Of a stretch of DNA of 64,000 nucleotides, positions 39,561 through 49,096 are shown piece by piece. Source of the stretch: CBDHFF01 sp965262395 (GTDB lineage Bacteria; Pseudomonadota; Alphaproteobacteria; Rickettsiales; Anaplasmataceae); assembly GCA_965262395.1 (NCBI GenBank), contig OZ253531.1, positions 124,001-188,000 of the forward strand, written 5' to 3'. The translations under genes and the position numbers were made by a program. Under the pieces are notes generated by a model. That model had not been told where the DNA came from. It saw only the letters and a program-made list of their open reading frames with translations, and made no database searches. The stretch's first letter is position 1. The number at the start of each line of letters is the position of its first letter.

Positions 39561-42500
39561 TTAGTCCACAGACTTAGAGGTAGCTAACGCAACACCAACT
39601 CCACTCTTTCTTTGCTGTTGGTAAGTTGGCTCTGCCATAAGAGGTTCAGCATCAGACCCAACAACAATATAGCTATGGTTAATCTTTTGTGGCATAACCT
39701 GATTTGGGTTCCCAGAACCAGGAAGTGGTATACGTTCAAATCCTGCCAATGACAGCTCCACTTCAGAATGTAGTGACGGAGTAACATGCATTGACTGCTC
39801 TAGGCGTTCCGCTAAGAATGACTTCTCTTCAGGGGGTTCAATAGTAGTAAGAAGATTTGTCTTTAATGTTTCAGCCTTCTTTATTCGGTAATTACATTCA
39901 ATTGTTAGAATATTTTTTATTATTTGAGCTGTTATCTTTGGATTGCCCCCAATATCAGGGTTGCTTTTGAGAAGTTCACCAAATATTTGAGTTATTATTA
40001 ACGGGATGAGCTCTGTTTTTATTTTTTCTTGTAAGGTTTGGCACTCATTTATTGTGCTCAAGATTCTTGCAGATTTATCTGTATCACCCTCCTTATGTAG
40101 TTGCTTAATACGCTTCCTTAAATATTCCTTTTTGTTATCAATAATATCATATAACTTCTGAAGCTCGTCTGACTTATTGAGTGTATAAAGCATTGTCTTT
40201 AGTCTATGGAATTCTTGAAAAGCCTTATCATTAGCAATAGATAATTCCTTATTTAATACAATAGATAATTCCTTATTTAATATATTACAACTTTTACTAT
40301 GATGAGCCTTGATATATCTATCTATTATGAAGGGGACATAAGGTAGTCCAGTTTGGACTGCTTTGGCTTTGTCTGCTTTGGCTTGGTCTACTTTGACTTG
40401 GTCTGCTTTGGCTTTGCCTGCTTTGGCTTTGTCTGCTTTGGCTTTGTCTCGTTTAGCTTTGTTTTCCTGGATAGACAAAAGAGCATAGTCAAATTGATGT
40501 TCCCAGGCAGGATCTAAATTCCTATCCTCAGTCACCTTAGCACGTATTTTCTTGAATAACTTTTCACATGTTTGAGTGCTTTCTTTGATCTTTGGATCAA
40601 ATTCTGTCGCATCTCCTAACATCAATAATACGTTCTCCAGTACCACTGGTAGAAAATATTCTCTTAGTATGTAGATAGTTAAGAGGATATTATACGGATA
40701 TAAATCAGTGGTTCTTTGGAGTGCAAGCATGTGCTGCCTTATGACGTTCACCAACAAGGACTCTACCAAGATCACCGCGTCTTTAGAGGGATTATCACTA
40801 GGGCTTTTTACTAAGCATTTTATATGTTGTGCGAATTTTAGTGCTTTACACCCATGTTTATTATCAGTTTGGAAAAATAAATGAGTTAACTTTATGTATT
40901 TGGCGAGTATTTCGAGCTCATCCAGATCACGTAGTTTTTTATCTTCTTCTTTAGACAGTTCCATATATTCTAGAAAGCAATACATATTAGGCTTATTGCA
41001 AATAAGACACATCTTCATATACGTGGTGAATTGACTAAATGATACGCTGACTCTACACAATGACCAACCCCAACCCCCAAGTTTTGAAGCATGAAATGTC
41101 TCTATTCTGTTTAGATTACATTTTTTCGTAGGCAAGGATTCATAAGGCTCTAGTTTATAGTATATATCATATCCAACAGTGCCCTCATATGCAGAAAAAG
41201 ATCGGAAATCTTGTCCTTCATACGTTAAGATTCTACCTTCTGCTGAGTTTCGAGTGATGAGTGATTCTTGTGATGGAGTTATTAGAGTGTTATTGCCAGA
41301 TTTCTTTTCTGCAGTCACCTCCATCTCAGCTACGCCTGGAAGGTTTAAGCATAAGGCTAGTGCCGCAATCTCTGCGCTGCTATATTTAGGTTTTGGTCTT
41401 GCAGTCACCTCCATCTCATCTATGCCTGGAAGGCGTAAGGTTAGTTCCGCAGCTTTTGCACTGTTACCTTTAGATTTTTGTCTTGCAGCCGCCACCACCT
41501 CATCTATGCCTGGAAGGCGTAAGGTTAGTGCCGCAGCTTTTGCGCTGTTACCTTTAGGTTCTTGTCTTGCAGCCACCACCACCGCAGGTCTGCTTGGACG
41601 TGAAGCGACGAGTGGTCTTTGTGCCGGCATTACTGCGCTGTTACCTTTAGATTTTTGTTTTGCAGTCACCACCACCGCAGCTCTGCTTAAACTTGGAGCG
41701 ACGAGTGGTCTTAGTGCTAAATTTGTTGGATTATCATTAGTAATTCTTAGTATTTCTACTTCGCTCTGCGATTTTTCTGTTACATCTGCACCAGTGTCAG
41801 TGAATCGAGATTTGGATGGCTCTCCTTGCGCTGGCAGAAAGGCTGACATATTCTGACTTGGCTGTAGCCAGCCCTGGGCTTGGGTTGTAGCATTTTGAGT
41901 CGACGGCATATACTGATCATTTGATGTACCCAGAACCTGCTGAGATCCTGAAAAACCTGCTGCGTCGTCCATCCTTCTGTGTTTCACAACACTTTCTCCG
42001 GCATCCGCATCATTAGGAGATTTACGCTTTCTTGTGCTAGCTGTCTGTGCGAATAAATTATCCTGCAGCCAGCCCTGGGCTTTGGTTGTAGCACTTTGAG
42101 CCGACGGCATATACTGGTTATTTGGCGCTACCGGGATTTGCTGAGATCCTGAAAAACCTGCTGCGTCGTCCATCCTTCTGTGTTTCACAACACTTTCTCC
42201 GGCATCCGCATCATTAGAAGCTTTACGCTTTCTTGTGCTAGCTGTCTGTGCGAATAAATTATCCTGCAGCCAGCCCTGGTCTTTGGTTGTAGAACTTTGA
42301 GCCGACGGCATATACTGATCATTTGGCGCTACCGGGATTTGCTGAGATCCTGAAAAACCTGCTGCGTCCTGATCATAATTTGCCGGATAAGACGGCGTGC
42401 TAACTATTGTTTCAGGCATGAGCCATGGATTGTCGTTTGATATTTCATAACTCGATTCGGCATTCCCCTCATCATAAAATTGTCCGTTATATGACCCTAA

Positions 42501-43824
42501 TGCAAACTGGTCTAAATCGAATTGATTGCCTGACCCTGATGCAAAATTTCCTAAACTGAACGGATTGCCTGACCCTAATGCAAACTGGTCTAAATCGAAT
42601 TGATTGCCTGACCCTGATGCAGAATTTCCTAAACTGAACTGATTGCCTGCTGCGTCACATGATGACGAAATATTTTCTAAATCGAATTGATTGCCTGACC
42701 CTGATGCAGAATTTCCTAAACTGAACTGATTGCCTGCTGTGTCCCATAATGACGAAATATTTTCTAAATCGAATTGATTGCCTGACCCTGATGCAAAATT
42801 TCCTAAACTGAACTGATTGCCTGACCCTGATGCAGAATTTCCTAAACTGAACTGATTGCCTGCTGTGTCCCATAATGACGAAATATTTTCTAAATCGAAT
42901 TGATTGCCTGACCCTGATGCAAATTGTCCTGAGCCGAACTGATTATCTGATTCTGATGCAGAATTTCCTAAACTGAACTGATTGCCTGACCCTGATGCAA
43001 AATTGTCCTAAACTGAACGGATTGCCTGCTGTGTCCCATAATGACGAAATATTTTCTAAATCGAATTGATTGCCTGACCCTGATGCAAATTGGTCTGAGC
43101 CGAACTGATTATCTGATTCTGATGCAAAGTTAAATTGTCCTTCTGTTGAACCTGAATAGGTTGCTGTGCCATATAATGACGGAAATATGTCTGAGCCGAA
43201 TTGACTGTCTACCGCTGATGATGTAAATTCTACCGCTGAACCTGGATCGTCTGCTGCGTCATATAATGACGGAAATATGTCTGAGCCGAATTGACTGTCT
43301 ACCGCTGATGATGTAAATTCTACCGCTGAACCTGGATCGTCTGCTGCGTCATATAATGATGCAGATAGTTCTGATGAGGTTACTATATTGGTTGTAATAT
43401 CGCTAATATATTGTGTTTTTCTTCCACCAGAATAAATATCAAATACGCCATTGATCCTCATTACATCCTTGTTTCCAGAATGTTTATCTATTAGTGTCAA
43501 TAGCAATTCTATTTTTGATTTATTGCCTACTCTTTTTATAGATCCATTCATTACTCTTTCTATATCCATGCGCTCTGATTGCTTATTGCATCCAACCTTT
43601 ACGGACACTTCCTTCATTGAGCCTTCCTTGTTGGGCATATGAGCTTCTATGTTCATACTAAGTATAGTATAATAACTACTAATATATTCTCTATTATAAC
43701 TTAACTTTATAAATATCTTTATGTCACCTTGATTGTCGGGGTCTGCTCCTGCCTCCGCAGGTTCCATCGTAATAGATGCCTCTGCTTTGGTTTGTGTGTT
43801 CAATGCACATACAATTTTATCCAC
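39561..43824 (-). pseudogene. Large NLS-bearing paralog G, split by a 1-nt insertion
   Basis: About 1420 codons if read through. The first part starts at GTG 43,824 and runs to a stop at 42,943: beta domain (MNIEAHMPNKEG, RVMNGSIKRVGNK, VMRINGVFDIYSGG), then a 30-aa unit repeated twice (SLYDAADDPGSAVEF) and Asn/Gln/Phe/Ser-rich repeats. Near 43,008 a repeat unit has one extra base. Downstream, the proper frame is open through to 39,561 (no in-frame start before the ATG at 42,419). It contains a 67-aa unit with RKRKASNDADAGESVVKHRR twice (bipartite basic clusters), Ala/Lys/Ser repeats, a KADKAKAGKAKAD run, and helical modules FLPVVLENVLLML (40,615-40,665) and LIPLIITQIFGEL (39,975-40,020). Slippage in the repeat could restore it. 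Confidence 0.8.
42480..43140 (-). repeat. Short-period repeats encoding GNQF-rich sequence in gene G
   Basis: Mixed 30-, 60- and ~120-bp units encoding phrases such as SGSGNQFDLENIS and NQFSLGNSAS. Units are shuffled and highly similar, a substrate for frequent recombination; the frameshift near 43,008 lies inside it. Confidence 0.85.
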
Positions 43825-43860
43825 TTCTTTTCATATCAAATTAGATCATTATTGTCTAAT

Positions 43861-43889
43861 ATTATAATATTAATTGTTCTATTTTGCAA
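43861..43889 (-). promoter_or_regulatory. Family promoter, gene G
   Basis: Minus strand TTGCAA (43,889-43,884), 17 bp, TATAAT (43,866-43,861). Confidence 0.85.
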
Positions 43890-43920
43890 CCAATTGTGGG
43901 ATAAAGATTAAATCGTTAAC

Positions 43921-44355
43921 TATAATTAGTCCCGTTTGCGGCCTGTAATCTTCCTTAAAAATACGGTCAAACTACATTGAATTTAACTTGAATTAGTCCC
44001 GTTTGCAGCCTGTAATCTTCCTTAAAAATACGGTAAAACTACATTGAATTTAACTTGAATTAGTCCAGTTTGCAGCCTGGAATCTTCCTTAAAAATACGG
44101 TCAAACTACATTGAATTTAACTTGAATTAGCCCCGTTTGCAGCCTGGAATCTTCCTTAAAAATACGGTCAAACTACATTGAATTTAACTTGAATTAGTCC
44201 CGTTTGCGGCCTGTAATCTTCCTTAAAAATACGGTCAAACTACATTGAATTTAACTTGAATTAGCCCCGTTTGCGGCCTGTAATCTTCCTTAAAAATACG
44301 GTCAAACTACATTGAATTTAACTTGAATTAGTCCCGTTTGCGGCCTGGAATCTTC
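43921..44355 (-). repeat. 67-bp tandem repeat, about 6.4 copies, upstream of gene G
   Basis: Period 67; TTAGTCCCGTTTGC recurs at 43,926, 43,993 and so on through 44,328, with G/A variants (GCGGCC, GCAGCC). It begins ~30 bp upstream of the gene G -35 box and could hold repeated regulator sites. 44,356-44,599 has no feature. Confidence 0.9.
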
Positions 44356-44599
44356 TGCAAGAACACAATTAAATAAGAAAACATCACTCTCCATTCACTT
44401 CTGCCACACGTAAATCTCGTTAACCAAGCTTTCCATTTTGTTTCCAATTCCAATTTTATAGAATTTTCCTACTATCGCTACACAATGATCCACGGATTTT
44501 GTACACCACTGCCCAAATAGTGATGGTCAAACTTATTCTAATGTGCTGGGCTTGGTTAAGGAAAATTCCTATTTGTTTAGTTCTCATTCACGCATATTT

Positions 44600-45768
44600 T
44601 GTCCTGCTGATATTGCAACACAGGGTGCTAAATTTCTGGATGGTAGCTGGTCAATGATCAGCATCATTCACGCAAGTTTCTGTCCTGCCGATAATGCGTG
44701 CTGCTCCTTGTGGGATGGCTGTCCGTAGCTGTGCAGAGTGGTTTTTAATTGAGGAATGACCCAGGGATTTCCTGGTCGCATTGAGAAAATTCGGGGATTG
44801 ATCGGCCGCAAAATGTGCCATGGTGTGCCTGAAATTATGCACTCGGTAATATGGATTTCCAGCCTATGTGAAGGCATTTTTGAAGATGTTCGCAAGGGTC
44901 GAATTGGAGCGTATTACTGCTTTTGTGAGGTGTATTTCTAGCCTGTTCGAACGCATTTTTGAAGATGTTCGCAAGGGTCGAATTGGAGCGTATTACTGCT
45001 TTTGTGAGGTGTATTTCCAGCAGATTTTGTTGGTTCTAATTATTCTCCATCTTAGGGAATAATGGATCATTTTTGGTGAAATTATAGGTAGATTTTAACA
45101 GATTTTTCCAGTCAATTATTAGCTTGAGCAGCTCTTTGAAATTCATGAAACTGACTTGCCTTGATTTGGCAAATTTTACGCTTATATCTCTGGGATTTAT
45201 ATCTAAAAAATATTGCCCGTCTTTTGCAATTATATTTTTAATCTTCAGAGTTTTAAGCTCCGCAACCCTTGATCCACAGCAGGTTTGTAGAGCAATAATT
45301 GCCTTGTCACGCCTCTGGATTAAGTGCTTATAGGGCATTTGTGCAATAGTATTTATAATTTCTTTATAGCTGTAGCATGGCTGATAATTAGTGGCTTTTG
45401 CTGCTCGTTGCTGATTTTTGGAGAGATTTAAATAGTCGATATCGTTATATTTTATCCTGATTTTATAGTGTTTCTGTCTTTCCCGCCAAGCAAGAAAACA
45501 GCGTAATTCTCTGAGATTATTTGACACATATGTCAGTGATTTTGAGTTAATTAAGTGGGTTATATATGTGTCCGCAATATGCTTATTGAAGCCGCTGAAG
45601 GTCTAAAACTATAGGTGGATTTCAAGCCTTCGCAGATGCTCCAATATCGCCAAAACTGTCTTCCTATTTTTCTTCATGGCTCGAGTAATATGCAGCCTGT
45701 AATCGTATTTTATTCGCTCATTCTTGGCATTATATTTTATCTTTTTGACGGTTGTTTTCTGATTGGCC
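44600..45768. repeat. Right ~1.17 kb inverted repeat of the island
   Basis: Reverse complement of 10,841-11,929 plus an 80-bp internal tandem duplication at about 44,860-45,020. The pair encloses about 32.7 kb with all seven family genes. Confidence 0.93.
44640..45540 (-). pseudogene. Tyrosine recombinase/integrase, inactivated (right copy)
   Basis: Same dead gene as 11,009-11,860, differing by a few bases (LAWRERQ instead of LAWLERQ; SSIKNHSAQ instead of SSIDTTLHS). The catalytic piece RRDKAIIALQTCCGSRVAEL is intact but the HNFRHTMAHF/KSLGHSS tail is in another frame, and an 80-bp duplication separates the parts further. The shared stop after PLFPKMENN shows that inactivation preceded duplication. 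Confidence 0.85.
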
Positions 45769-45929
45769 ATGTATCCCCAATGTATCCCCAGATTATAATT
45801 TTTAATAGTAATATCTATTAATCTCTATTTTACGAGATTTACATAACTCATATATTAAAGGGCAACGTGGTGAGTAAAAAAGAATTATCGATGCAAGAGC
45901 AATCTATAATCTATAATCTATAATTTATA

Positions 45930-46229
45930 ATAGTAATATCTATGTGTTTCCTGGATACGGATCAACAAAGCATTTAAGAGAACTCAAAAAGGGCGTGGGC
46001 TCGTATCTTGACAGAGGCTAAAATTGAAAATTTAAGGATGCATGATTTACGTAGGACATTTGGTTCATATCAGGCCTCTCTTGGGTCTAGTTTGGCTATA
46101 ATAGGTAAGTCTTTAGGGCATAAAAGTCATTCATCTACATCTGTTTGTGCATGCTTCAGCGAGGATTCTGTTGAAGAATCTATTGAAAAAACTAGCGATT
46201 TTATGGTTAGTATAAAGGGTAATATATGA
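45930..46229 (+). pseudogene. Second-type tyrosine recombinase, C-terminal remnant
   Basis: VFPGYGSTKHLRELKK, then after an extra A in an A-run near 45,990 the frame changes to AWARILTEAKIENLRMHDLRRTFGSYQ, followed by SLAIIGKSLGHKSHSSTSV, ending at 46,229. It therefore retains the H-x-x-R and LGH boxes, while the nucleophile position reads Cys (VCACF) instead of Tyr-Ala. Related to the remnant at 27,864-28,222 (LRIHDLRRTLDSYQ) rather than to the inverted-repeat integrase. Inactive. Confidence 0.8.
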
Positions 46230-46560
46230 TGTATAAATCCAATATTTACAATTATCTTATGAAACTATATATAGTTTTAATAGTTTAGTGCAGTTTTATA
46301 TTGTTATGTGTATTGCTATATATATTTAAGTTGTTTGCTTGTCGTACTATAATGAACTGTACTAAAGCTTATCCTAAAGGTTTGAATCCTGCAAAAGAGA
46401 TATCATTTCTGAAAAGAAAAGTTGCATTACAAAGCGGATTTTGAGATATACAAGCGCTCCTGTGTCATCTGGATTAGATATCATTTCTAAAAAGAAGAGT
46501 TTCATTATAGAACGAGCTCCGATAAGAGCAAGCTTTGTCTTTATAATTTGGGAATAGATC

Positions 46561-46764
46561 ATGAATCACGCTGTAGTTATAGAAGATGAGGATTCTGAAT
46601 TTCTTGGGTTTTATCACTTGACACCGGGCAGAGTAAGGCTTGTTATGGATTGTGCGGAATATGTAGGGCTTATAGTAACGATTCGGCAGGATAGATATGG
46701 AATTTATATTCCATTCTGCATCAAGGTGTTATGTAAAAAAAATTTTTACAATAATTTAAGATGA
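46561..46764 (+). CDS. 67-aa unknown protein
   Basis: A short ORF with balanced composition (FYHLTPGRVRLVMDCAEYVG) that looks like a real alpha/beta fold fragment, loosely resembling small DUF4911-like proteins; that similarity is only an impression. No good ribosome binding site; the end (KVLCKKNFYNNLR) looks like frameshift read-through of a longer gene. The preceding 46,230-46,560 holds two similar copies of a ~30-bp GATATCATTTCT element and no gene. Confidence 0.3.
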   Translation: MNHAVVIEDEDSEFLGFYHLTPGRVRLVMDCAEYVGLIVTIRQDRYGIYIPFCIKVLCKKNFYNNLR

Positions 46765-47248
46765 CTATACGTGAGAGAGAGATATCTGGATTAGATGGAG
46801 ACTTTAATAGTTATTTATATGAGAAATATTTGCTTTGATTCAAGACATTTTCGACGCATTAGCTTTCAGTTTTTATGATAGGAAAAGAGAAGTATTTATG
46901 CGTGTTAATACGGTCCATGAATGTATATTTGACTCAGTGTATAGAGTAATATATACAAAAAGTACACATAGAATACTGCTTTAGAAAAACTGTCTATCTT
47001 GCAGCAAGGTTGAACCACATATTATGTGATACTACGTATATTGTTGGATTCATGAGCCATTATAACAGCGCTTACCAATAAAAAGCAGGATATACTTATA
47101 TCCTAAGTATGAGTAATGATTATAGATCAATTCTCTTCTTCTAACTATCCTAAGAATCCTCCCCCATCTGAGACTTATTTTTTTTGGTAATTTTATGAAT
47201 TATGATCTGCTTAGTGAGGTCATATCAGTCTGATAGGAGTCTGTGATT
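46765..47248. other. Gene-free stretch
   Basis: About 480 bp with stops in all frames and no recognisable element. Confidence 0.5.
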
Positions 47249-47276
47249 TTGCAATATTGAATCATTGTGCTATGAT
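47249..47276 (+). promoter_or_regulatory. Promoter of the 47,308 gene
   Basis: TTGCAA at 47,249-47,254 and TATGAT at 47,271-47,276, 16 bp apart. It resembles the island family promoters but with a weaker -10 and shorter spacer. Confidence 0.55.
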
Positions 47277-47307
47277 AAATTAATTGTTTGATTAAATGGA
47301 GTGTTGG

Positions 47308-48828
47308 ATGGAAGATATAATCTTTCAAGGTAAGGTGCTTGGAGACAATGGTTATCACATTATAGAAATAAGTAAGGATATAGTAAGAACACTAAACAAT
47401 GGGCTGAAGTTTTATTTAGATCGATCTGCTGTTCCCTCATCATCTGTGGTGTTGGGTTCCAATAATAATAGAAGCGTCGTACTTACCATTCCAAGGAAAC
47501 CTTTGGCTGATCTTAATTTATTATGTCTAGGTCGAAACCCCCGGGAGAGTGAGCTCCTGGAGTGTGATCCCCAGTTCAATCCGATCTGTGGGGTACCAAG
47601 TGCTATTGTAGATTATGCGCCTATTAACACAGACGTATTACATTCCGCATTTGGTAAGGATGTAGGTAAGAAATTGTATGCTGCGTTACGAGCACCCAAC
47701 ATGAGAACAATGAGTAATATTGATATCCTGAATCATGATAGTGTTAAGAAATATGTAGTATCTGTAATTCACGACATTGTTATTACACATGTCGCTATGA
47801 GGCAGAGGAATATGCCAGGATTTCCAACTGTTGTTATAGACAGTGTCCTGCGCGAAGAGCACCAGAAGGAATCGGAGTTACTTGCCGCAGTTATACGGCA
47901 GTCTGAAATTGACTATAAGCAAGAAGTGTCGTCAAGAAATGCCAAGGCTTTACAGGGGTTGGAAGCTAATACTTGGGAATCATTGATGAAGAAAACAGCC
48001 ATGACGCATTGTAGCCTTCATGCCGATCATGATTTCATTCCTCATGCCGTTACTCAGGAATCATTGATGAAGAGAACATTCATGAAGAATTGTAGCTTTT
48101 ATGCCGATAAGGATTTCATTGCTAATACCCCTAACATAAAATGTTTGTGTCGATGTTATGATATTGTACTGGTTGTGGAAGCAAACTATTGGTTAGGGCT
48201 TGGTTTGGCATATAACTATGGGAGCGATGATTTGCAGCATGGGGAATGTTTAATGAATGTTCTTCGTATCATATATTTATCTCTGCATGATCAAAAAATA
48301 AGTGATGCTGAGCACAAGACATTAGATGAATTATTAGGTAATCATAATAATGAATTATTGCAAGAGGCATTGAATAAATACTGTCAGAGTAAGGGAACTG
48401 TGCTAGATAGTAAGGGAACTGTGCTAGATAGTAAGGGAGCTGTGCTAGAGAGTAAGGGAACTGTGCTAGTAGATAGTAAGGGAGCTGTGCTAGATAGTAA
48501 GGGAACTGTGCTAGATAGTAAGGGAACTGTGCTAGATAGTAAGGGAGCTGTGCTAGATAGTAAGGGAACTGTGCTAGATTTTATGAATAATTCTGATGTT
48601 ATTAAGGAAAGTGTAATATCCATGGCCATGAATATTATGAAGTCTCCTGTTCCTACAGAAGAAATGCGCATGTCTTCTGATGACTGTAGATCGCCAAGTT
48701 CCCGTCCTTCTTCTTCTGTTACTTCTTCTTTAAGCGCAGATTTAGAATGTGAATCTGTTGCTCCCAGCATGGAATTGCTTTGTAAATCAGATGTAGTAAA
48801 AGATGCTCCTCCTACTAACTCCTACTAA
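47308..48828 (+). CDS. Unknown 506-aa protein with heptapeptide repeats, truncated by 10-bp duplication
   Basis: The start at ATG 47,308 is preferred over 47,296 because GGAG at 47,298-47,301 precedes it correctly. Residues 1-350 are mixed alpha/beta with no recognised family; a ~20-aa unit (ESLMKKTAMTHCSLHADHD) occurs twice. Then come nine SKGTVLD/SKGAVLD heptapeptides (about 361-424) and an acidic, Ser-rich end. The present stop after PPTNSY is created by a tandem duplication of CTCCTACTAA (48,809-48,818, 48,819-48,828). Without the second copy the frame would run 30 codons further to 48,922, reading KPDLKLESSPNGSKS and MLAQLDEEEINRMID. No membrane or signal segment; possibly secreted. Confidence 0.65.
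   Translation: MEDIIFQGKVLGDNGYHIIEISKDIVRTLNNGLKFYLDRSAVPSSSVVLGSNNNRSVVLTIPRKPLADLNLLCLGRNPRESELLECDPQFNPICGVPSAIVDYAPINTDVLHSAFGKDVGKKLYAALRAPNMRTMSNIDILNHDSVKKYVVSVIHDIVITHVAMRQRNMPGFPTVVIDSVLREEHQKESELLAAVIRQSEIDYKQEVSSRNAKALQGLEANTWESLMKKTAMTHCSLHADHDFIPHAVTQESLMKRTFMKNCSFYADKDFIANTPNIKCLCRCYDIVLVVEANYWLGLGLAYNYGSDDLQHGECLMNVLRIIYLSLHDQKISDAEHKTLDELLGNHNNELLQEALNKYCQSKGTVLDSKGTVLDSKGAVLESKGTVLVDSKGAVLDSKGTVLDSKGTVLDSKGAVLDSKGTVLDFMNNSDVIKESVISMAMNIMKSPVPTEEMRMSSDDCRSPSSRPSSSVTSSLSADLECESVAPSMELLCKSDVVKDAPPTNSY
48388..48579 (+). repeat. 21-bp tandem repeat, 9 units
   Basis: Nine units of AGTAAGGGAACTGTGCTAGAT (A/G variants give Thr or Ala), one with an extra GTA codon. All in frame; a length-variable locus. 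Confidence 0.95.
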
Positions 48829-49041
48829 GCCAGATTTGAAACTTGAGTCTTCCCCTAATGGATCAAAGAGTATTATGTTGGCTCAACTTGATGAAGAAGA
48901 AATAAATCGAATGATAGATTAGCACAAAATTTACTTGTACAATGCTTAAAGATTGCTGGCGTATTGATTCAATAGTATAGAAGTATTCGAGAGTAGTAGT
49001 ACAAAACAAGGTGCGATGGTCTTCAAATCTGGAGGGTGCGC

Positions 49042-49069
49042 TTGACAGTGTAATGATTATTACTATACT
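49042..49069 (+). promoter_or_regulatory. Sigma-70 promoter of the 49,097 gene
   Basis: Perfect TTGACA at 49,042-49,047 and TATACT at 49,064-49,069, 16 bp apart. Transcription would start at about 49,076, after the ATG at 49,073, supporting the downstream start at 49,097. Confidence 0.7.
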
Positions 49070-49096
49070 GGCATGATTATACAAAGAAGAGAGTAT

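Noticed and set aside
41179..41856. 225-codon plus-strand frame opposite gene G
   Set aside because: It is the antisense of the Ala/Lys/Ser repeats of gene G; no ribosome binding site, and composition only mirrors the repeats.
48384..48770. 128-codon minus-strand frame with TVPLLSS repeats
   Set aside because: Pure antisense of the SKGTVLD repeats.
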